Source of the DNA: Anisodus tanguticus | Taxonomy: Eukaryota > Streptophyta > Magnoliopsida > Solanales > Solanaceae | Assembly (NCBI GenBank): GCA_034509755.1 | Contig: CM067543.1 | Coordinates: 50,524,653 to 50,588,652, forward strand | Direction: 5' to 3' | Length of the DNA: 64,000 bases | In this document: positions 57,311 through 64,000 of the stretch, piece after piece | Numbering within the stretch: position 1 is the stretch's first letter | Layout of the letters: every line of letters starts with the position of its first letter | Translations under genes and position numbers: made by a program | Notes under the pieces: generated by a model | Seen by the model: the letters and a program-made list of their open reading frames with translations, nothing else | Database searches by the model: none | What the model was told of the DNA's origin: nothing

Positions 57311-58089
57311 TTTTCCATGTCAAATATTCCATATTTCTCATCCATTTGAAGTAATGACTTACATGGTTCAATTAATCTAATAACTGAAAAAACTTCACCA
57401 CTTAATTATTTGAAACTTGGAATGGTACATAATGTCTTCTGTAACCGTACGAGTTAACGACTTTTTTGTTTTTTCACTGCCGTTTTCCTTTCATTTCGTG
57501 TAGTTCTAAGTCTAACTGTCACAAGACTTGCTTCTTCTTTCTCCTCCGTTTTAGTTTTTCATATTTCCTTCCCTTTTCTTCCTTCATTTTTGAGTATTGT
57601 AGTTTTTTTTTTCGTATAAAATAAAATTTTGAGTTATGCGTAGTTTGAAGCATTAATTAGATTAATTCATTCTTTGAAAGGGGAAATATGCTGTATTTTC
57701 TATTCTTGGGTTTCTTTAGGTCGAGCATTTTATTTTTCTTGATGACAATTGTAGCCATTCAAAATTATTAGAATAGAATTTTCAAGAAATTATTATGGAT
57801 GCTTATAAAAATCTAGGATCTTCCTCCCATGAATTTTAGTTGTTGACAATGATTTTTTTGTATATGATATTAAGGGTATCAAAATTAGGTTTATTCACAA
57901 TTTTGTTTATGTGTATAAAATTTAGTGAAAATCTGTGAGTACTTTTATATATTCTATTTAGTTCTTCGTAAATAATAATGAATTTCTTTTCATGAATGAA
58001 TGGAATCGTGTATGAATTGATGCTAATATCTATATTGAGTTCAATAGGTTTCTCAATAAAAAAAAGAATTGATCAATTTCTCGGGTGTT
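57311..58089. other. AT-rich stretch, nothing further identified
   Basis: No coding or RNA gene recognised. It may be the interior of the Helitron-like element, but its right end cannot be placed. Confidence 0.35.
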
Positions 58090-58094
58090 GACTT

Positions 58095-58443
58095 TGAAAG
58101 AAATACCCCCTTGATTATTTTCATTAATTGAAAGGCTATATATACAAGTTACATATTTCCATAATAGGAGAACTTATTCCTATTCTATTTCTAAAACCTT
58201 ATTCTACCATAATTCTAACTATACAATTATGGTAAGTGTATAACACTAATTAAGGTAACATTTTCACTACAATATACTACAAATATATATACCATATATA
58301 CAAGATTGTTTTGTCCATAAACTGTCCGAGAATGGGCCACTGCTGGGCCACTGCCGAGATCGAGAATGGGCCAGTCCAGTTCACTGCTTTGCCTGTGATA
58401 TACAATATTGGTGTATATCACAAGTATAATGCTCTGTTTAACA
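58095..58443 (-). repeat. 3' LTR of the 58-kb Copia (349 bp)
   Basis: Matches the 5' LTR with small differences, including an extra CTGCTGGGCCA block near 58336. The inverted motif GTGATATACA/TGTATATCAC lies near its outer start. The PPT GCGGGGGTG adjoins it at 58444-58452. Confidence 0.94.
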
Positions 58444-61400
58444 CACCCCCGCAGTCATAGCGGGCGGTTTTCGAACGCTAAGACTGTCCCTAAAATCTTC
58501 AAAGAGAACCGTTGGTAGACCCTTTGTAAAGATGTCTGCAATTTGATAACGAGACGGGACATGGCATACGCGAACGTGACCCTTTGCAACCTTTTCACGG
58601 ACAAAGTGAATGTCCATTTCGATATGCTTAGTGCGTTGGTGTTGAACTGGGTTACCTGAAAGGTAGATGACACTACTGTTATCGCAATATACCAAGGTTG
58701 CCTTCTGAATGGGACAATGAAGCTCCAAAAGCAAATTACGTAGCCAACATGATTCGGAGACCACATTCGCTACCCTCGATATTCTCGCCTCGCACTTGAG
58801 CGTGATAGAGTTTCCTGACGCTTTGCCGACCAGGAGACTAAGTTGTTGCCAAGGAACATACAGTAGCCAGAAGTCAACCGTCTGGTGTAGGGACAACCAC
58901 TCCAATTAGCATCCATGTAAGAGACAAGGGTGGATGTAGATGAAGGATACAAGTGCAACCCATAGTCCAGTGTCCCCTGAATATACCGAATGATGCGTTT
59001 GATTGCATTCATGTGCTCAACTCTGGGATCATGCATGAATAAACACACCTGCTGAACTGCATACGTAATATCCGGTCTGGTAAAGGTAAGATACTGGAGG
59101 GCCCCTGCAAGACTGCGATAGCGGGTTGGGTCCTCGAATGGTGCACCTACTGCGGCACTCAGTTTGGGGTTTGCATCAATTGGCGTGGAAGTGGACTTAC
59201 AAGATGACATCCCAGCCCTCTCTATGATCTCAGGAGCATACTTTCGTTGAGACAAAAAAAGCCACCTGAATGACGCTTGACGGCAATCCCAAAAAAATAA
59301 CTCAAAGGCCCTAAGTCTTTCATAGCAAACTCAGACCTGAGCATGGTCATGATAGATTGGCGCAATGCATCGGAAGAGGCAGTCAAAATGATATCATCCA
59401 CATACAACAGAATGTAGGACAAGGACGAACCACGCCGATAGATGAACAAGGAATTATCTGACCTGCTGTGAGTGAACCCAATAGTCGAGACAAAGTCAGC
59501 AAACCTCGTATACCAGGCCCTTGGAGACTGCTTAAGCCCATATAAGGACTTCTTCAACAAACAAACATGATGGGGACGATTTGGATCCCTGAAACCCAAC
59601 GGCTGATGCATATAGACTATTTCCTTGAGATCCCCATGTAGGAAAGCATTCTTGACATCCAACTGATGAATAGGCCAAGTCTTCGAAAGAGTCAAGCTAA
59701 GCACAGTGTGAATATTAGCCGGCTTGACCACCGGACTAAACGTCTCCCCACAATCTATCCCAACCTGTTGAGTCTTATCATCACCCACAAGCCGCGCCTT
59801 ATGTCGAGCAAATGAACCATCTGAATTTTTCTTATGAGCAAAAATCCACATAGACCTGATAACATTAATACCACATGGACGGGGAACCAACTCCCACGTC
59901 TTATTATCAATAAGAACATTATATTCATCAGTCATAGCAATTTTCCAATTAGGGTCATTTAATGCGGACACAGGATTGCGGGGCAAGGGGGATTTAGAGA
60001 CATCAGAATGTAAATTAAAATGTCTTTTAGGTGTAAAAATACCCCGCTGACTACGAGTGACCGGTCTATGACTCGAGGAAGAATTGAGGGAATTTTGGGA
60101 ATTTTTGGGCTCGGGACGGAGGCGGCGGCGGTGGGCTGCTCTGCTGCCCAAATCGGAAAAATGACTCATCAACCGGACCGGTTCCTTCCAGGTGGGATGG
60201 ACCCAGGCCCAATTCTTGGGGCCGATCCAAACGAATGCTGAACTGGCCGCGATGCTTGTGGGTCCAGGCGGGGCGGTGGGCCCGCTTGGAGGAGGATTTT
60301 GGGTGCGGGAGATGTCTGAAAAATTCTGAATAATATACGGGGATATTTGGTCATCCAAAAAATTATACGACTTAGGCTCGGGAGTATGAACTTTCGTAAA
60401 AGGGAATTGGGTTTCATCAAAAATGACATGGCGATTAATTATGATTTTCTTGGAGGATAAATCAAAACACTTATAAGCACGATGAATCGACGGATAACCC
60501 AAAAATACACACGGGGTAGACCGAGCCTGAAGTTTGTTAATTGTGGTGGATGGGAATAACGGATAACACAAGCACCCAAAAATCCAAAGATGAGAATAAG
60601 AAGGGTTCTTATTATATAGGATTTTGAGGGGGGAAGAATATATCAGACCTTTAGAAGGAATTATGTTAAGAAGATATGTGGTCATTTGTAGAGCATGATG
60701 CCAAAACTATGGAGGTATGGAGGCATGAATTAAGAGAGTTCGGACAATGTTATTTATGGAACGAATTTTGCGTTCGGCTTTCCCATTTTGTGAAGATGTA
60801 TGAGGACACGAAAAATGAAAATTTATTCCATTATTAGCACAGAATTCCCGAAACTCCCTATTGTCATACTCTTTCCCATTATCACATTGAATATTTTTAT
60901 TTCTCTTTCGAATTGAGTACGAATGAACGCTCTAAATTTGATGAAGACGGAAAACACTTGTGATTTATTCGCAATTGGAAACGTCCACAAAAATCTAGAA
61001 TAATCATCTAAAAAGAAAACATAATATCGATGACCCAATGAACTAAGAACAGGAGACGTCCATAAGTCGCTATGAATAATATCAAATGGCATTGAAGTAT
61101 GAGAATTGGAGTCTACAAATGGCAACTTAACAATTTTCCCTAATGAACAAGACTGACAAAGTGGAGTACGACTCGTACCCTTACAGGAAATAAAGTTATT
61201 TTTATCTAAAACTGATAAAATAGAAGATCCTGGATGACCCAGACGAGCATGCCACATGGAAGGAGAGATGTCTGCAAAAGCTGATGGCAAGGCTTGACTC
61301 GATGGACTGAAACCAGGCATGATAGGATAAAAATCCCCCCTACTATCACACCTCATGAGATGACTCCCCGTCTTGAAATCCTTCACAGAGAAACCAAAAG

Positions 61401-61880
61401 GATCAAATTCAACGGAAACAAAATTGTCAGTAGTGAATTTTCGGACACACACTAAATTTTTAATCAATTTAGGAGCATGTAAAGTATTTTTCAAGAGAAG
61501 GGGTGGATTGGGGGGAGACAACGTTTTCTGACCATACCCCTGAATTGGAATAGAGTTGCCATTACCAACAATTATACCCCGAGGGGTGCTCAAATTGGAA
61601 TAAGAGGAGAGAGTACCTGATTCGAAAGTCATGTGAGTAGTGGCCCCGGTGTCCATATACCAATTTGGGTTCGGTTGAGTCAACCCCAACGTGTGCATCA
61701 CGTCCTCGATATCGGTTTGAGTGGGGCCTGCTGCATGATGAGCTTGTGGAGCCCAAGAATTCCTGTCCGTGATGGAGCTGGGCCGTAGCAGCTGCTGTTG
61801 GGCCACCGCCGATGGGCCGCCACCGCCGGGTGTTGGGCCCGAATCGTTGGCGGCCCCACCGGTCGCCGGAATTTGCTGCC
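58438..61880 (-). pseudogene. Copia pol (protease-integrase-RT-RNase H), frameshifted
   Basis: Protease WYMDTGATTHMT near 61650 keeps its catalytic DTG. Then pre-integrase (SMWHARLGHPGSS near 61240), integrase (MPFDIIHSDLWTSP near 61080), RT (60685-59222; LLYVDDIILTASS at 59400; HQLDVKNAFLHGD at 59660) and RNase H (58905-58438; YCDNSSVIYLSGN, then KHIEMDIHFVREK). The frame is lost near 60900 (short A run), by an in-frame TAG near 60711, near 59262 (T run) and near 58790. All but the TAG look like single-base indels. The last codons run into the LTR. Confidence 0.92.
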
Positions 61881-62770
61881 TGAGTAGAAGGGCTGTTGGC
61901 CCACGACCCACTGCCCCAGCCCCACTGCCATGGGCCCCACTGCTGGGACCAGGGGGGTGGTGGGCCACTGTTCCCTGGATGTGGCCCACCGCCTGCTTGG
62001 TGACCACCGGAACCGCCGCGTTTGCCCCCGCGGTTTTTGTTATTATTCTTGCGATTATTCTTGCCGCCACCATGATTATGGTTTTGGCCCGAATTATTAA
62101 CAAAACCCGAAGAACTAGGATAGGACGCCACCATGACGACGGGGCTTGATCCGGTAGCCGCCTTTTTAGCCAAATCGGCTTCTTCCAAAGTAAGCATGGA
62201 GCGGGCTTGATAGAAGTCGGGAAGAGGGTTGCTTTGGCAAATGAGAGTTCCAACACCATTATAGGTCTTCGAAAGGCCGGAAACCCACTGTATAACGAGA
62301 CGATTATTAGTTATCGGTGCGCCAACATTATGGAGTTGATCTGCCAACTCCTTGAGTTCCTTGCAATATGCAGAAACGTTTGGAAATTCGTCCATTCGAA
62401 CTAGAGAGAATTCCTGCTCGAGTGTGACGACACGTGAATGTTGGTTGTCTTGGAATATGTCACGCAATCTATTCCATGCAGCCATAGTCATGGTATCCGG
62501 CTCAATAATCGTCTGTAGAAGGTCCACCAAAATAGTGGCGTAGATCCACCGGAGAACGGTAGCATCAAGAGTAATCCATAACTCAGGATCCTCCGCAGGA
62601 AGGGGTCTAGCGGGAGGAATGATGTGATGAAGAACTTGATAAGAGATAGCTTGAATTTTAAACAACTCCGCCCACGTCGCATATTGGACGTTTTCCATCT
62701 CAAGGACAATAGGGATACAACTCTTGATATTGGAAACCGTGAGGGCAGGATGATAATTGTTCTTAGACAT
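61562..62770 (-). CDS. gag: Copia gag protein, intact open frame
   Basis: 402 codons from MSKNNYHPALTVSNIKSC. The N-terminal gag core is complete (WAELFKI, SAYCKELKELADQLHNVG, LPDFYQARSMLTLEEA). After about residue 225 comes an Asn/Gly-rich basic stretch and a Trp/Pro-rich tail (PPPPWSQQWGPWQWGWGSGS) in place of a CCHC zinc knuckle. The protease lies in another frame, reached near 61870; beyond that point this frame is not meaningful. Would form the particle and bind RNA. Confidence 0.82.
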   Translation of the reverse strand: MSKNNYHPALTVSNIKSCIPIVLEMENVQYATWAELFKIQAISYQVLHHIIPPARPLPAEDPELWITLDATVLRWIYATILVDLLQTIIEPDTMTMAAWNRLRDIFQDNQHSRVVTLEQEFSLVRMDEFPNVSAYCKELKELADQLHNVGAPITNNRLVIQWVSGLSKTYNGVGTLICQSNPLPDFYQARSMLTLEEADLAKKAATGSSPVVMVASYPSSSGFVNNSGQNHNHGGGKNNRKNNNKNRGGKRGGSGGHQAGGGPHPGNSGPPPPWSQQWGPWQWGWGSGSWANSPSTQAANSGDRWGRQRFGPNTRRWRPIGGGPTAAATAQLHHGQEFLGSTSSSCSRPHSNRYRGRDAHVGVDSTEPKLVYGHRGHYSHDFRIRYSLLLFQFEHPSGYNCW

Positions 62771-62920
62771 ATTGAAAGAACAAAGAAGGAAGGGAAATTT
62801 AAGAGAGGTGTTTTTGAGAGCGGAAGACGAATTTTGGAAGAGAAACCCGAGGGGGGGTGTCTCGGCCGAAAATCAAAGAGAGGACAAAAGTTGAGAGAAA
62901 AACTTTTGTTTAGACCTAGT

Positions 62921-62932
62921 CTCTTGATACCA
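62921..62932 (-). promoter_or_regulatory. Primer binding site of the 58-kb Copia
   Basis: TGGTATCAAGAG directly after the 5' LTR on the minus strand, complementary to initiator tRNA-Met with an inserted A compared with TGGTATCAGAG. Confidence 0.8.
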
Positions 62933-63300
62933 TGAAAGAAATAATCTCCTTGATTATTTTCATTAATTGAAAGGCTATATATACAAGTTACATATTTCCA
63001 TAATAGGAGAATCATATTCCTATTCTATTTCTAAAACCTTATTCTACCATAATTTTAACTATACAATTATGGTAAGTGTATAACACTAATTAAGGTAACC
63101 TTTTCACTACAATATACTACAAATATATATACCATATATACAAGATTGTTTTGTCCATAAACTGTCCGAGAATGGGCCACTGCCGAGACCGAGAATGGGC
63201 CAGTCCAGTTCACTGCTTTGCAGTCCAGTTCATTGCTTTGCCTGTGATATACACTGTTGTATATTGGGTGTATATCACATGTATATTGCTCTGTTTAACA
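62933..63300 (-). repeat. 5' LTR of the 58-kb Copia (368 bp)
   Basis: Longer than the 3' LTR because of a small tandem duplication (CAGTCCAGTTCA(C/T)TGCTTTG twice at about 63202-63240). Followed outward by GACTT. Confidence 0.94.
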
Positions 63301-63305
63301 GACTT

Positions 63306-64000
63306 AATGTGAAGATTTATTTTCTCTTTTCTTATGAAAATATGCATAAGTTTAATGACTGCAATATTAATTCTTATGTGTACAGAGACTTGTTTTCATT
63401 ATTTTTTGGCTATGCTTCATTCTATCCCGGGAGAGTATTTTTAAGAGACAAATAATTCTCATTGAAAAGTGATCCAAGTAAGGTACACGACTTGAAACAT
63501 ATTCAGATTTCTCACCACAAACACACTTTTATCTAACAAAAAGAAAATTATTTTTCTGCCTTCGTTTGTTGAGTTCGATGAAGTTATTATCGTTTGAGGA
63601 TATTGCACATCTTGAGAAATATAATTTACTGTTATTATTTTTCTGTGATCTGCGATGATGGAGAAAAAATGAGAAGGAGAATTATTTTTATCAAATGACA
63701 GAATATTTATTCAGCCATAATGTTTTGTAGTGGTCAGAAGTTCATTTTTCAATTGACATTGAACAACGGACTCATGTGCCACATTCTGTTTCATTTGACC
63801 ATAATTTAAGAGACTACAATGCTCAAAGTTAGAAAATCAGTGCAACACTTTCTTTCATAACCAAAACTAAATCTTCGGCGATGTGTGTTCTTCTGGGGTA
63901 AATTGGCATGAAGATTGAAGGAAAAATAAAAAGAGAAAATGGAGTTGGTCATTAAAAATTAAGATGTAAAAAGAAGAAATGGAGACAGTCCCGTCCAAAT
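63306..64000. other. Flanking AT-rich DNA, nothing identified
   Basis: No gene or transposon end recognised. The short open frame at 63195-63455 runs across the LTR border and is not a gene. Confidence 0.4.

Larger units (their letters stand above)
58095..63300 (-). mobile_element. Near-complete Copia retrotransposon (5.2 kb)
   Basis: Both LTRs (TGTTAAACAGAGC... to ...TTTCTTTCA on the minus strand) are present and GACTT flanks the element at 58090-58094 and 63301-63305. Domain order gag, protease, integrase, RT, RNase H. A PBS follows the 5' LTR and a PPT precedes the 3' LTR. LTRs differ by roughly ten substitutions and a few indels, so insertion was not very recent. Coding is broken in several places. 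Confidence 0.95.

Noticed and set aside
61769..62149. Plus-strand open frame of 126 codons
   Set aside because: Antisense shadow of the Copia gag tail; Pro/Ala-rich with no domain.

Overview
The window is nuclear DNA of a flowering plant, most likely a Solanaceae species. The evidence is an intron-rich gene whose exons match plant FAB1C, RTE-type LINE tails and SINEs of the kind common in Solanaceae, an AT-rich background, and several layers of nested retrotransposons and DNA transposons. The species cannot be named from the sequence alone. There is no sign of bacterial operons or CRISPR arrays.

Layout. (1) 1-9,695, minus strand: the 5' two thirds of one real host gene, a FAB1C-type phosphatidylinositol-3-phosphate 5-kinase. 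Nine exons can be placed, with splice junctions that keep the frame, giving about 1,215 residues. The kinase domain lies beyond the left edge. Its introns hold a 5'-truncated RTE LINE, a tRNA-derived SINE, a second SINE fragment, two inverted-repeat elements and a perfect 24-bp foldback. (2) 9,696-18,790: intergenic DNA with local duplications, a pogo/Lemi1-like DNA transposon (12,694-13,842), a second RTE tail with a 12-bp target-site duplication, CACTA-like terminal repeats, a minisatellite and a Helitron-like terminus. (3) 18,795-22,439: a 3'-truncated Copia element on the minus strand. (4) 22,440-26,716: AT-rich DNA with one Stowaway MITE. (5) 26,717-27,901: a non-autonomous hAT-like element carrying a mitochondrial DNA insert (rrn18 start fragment plus initiator tRNA-Met) between 47/48-bp direct repeats. 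(6) 28,073-40,972: a decayed hAT transposon split by a 9.4-kb LTR element with 2.4-kb LTRs and a CCCCC duplication. (7) 42,480-43,010: a minisatellite homologous to the one at 16 kb, in inverse orientation. (8) 44,030-48,640: a decayed Copia element on the plus strand. (9) 51,388-56,207: a Copia element of a different lineage, internally deleted and carrying a nested LTR pair (53,079-54,566) in its RT domain. (10) 56,853-57,112: a second Stowaway MITE. (11) 58,095-63,300: a nearly complete Copia element on the minus strand with both LTRs, PBS, PPT and a GACTT duplication, inactivated by frameshifts.

The only gene that appears to serve the host is FAB1C, which would make PtdIns(3,5)P2 on endosomal and vacuolar membranes. 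Everything else is mobile or organelle-derived DNA, and its value lies mainly in the order of insertion events that can be read from it. I did not find a convincing new biological system. The most notable structures are the organelle insert inside a hAT-like element, the two nested LTR insertions whose removal restores the host element, and a junction with templated filler DNA.
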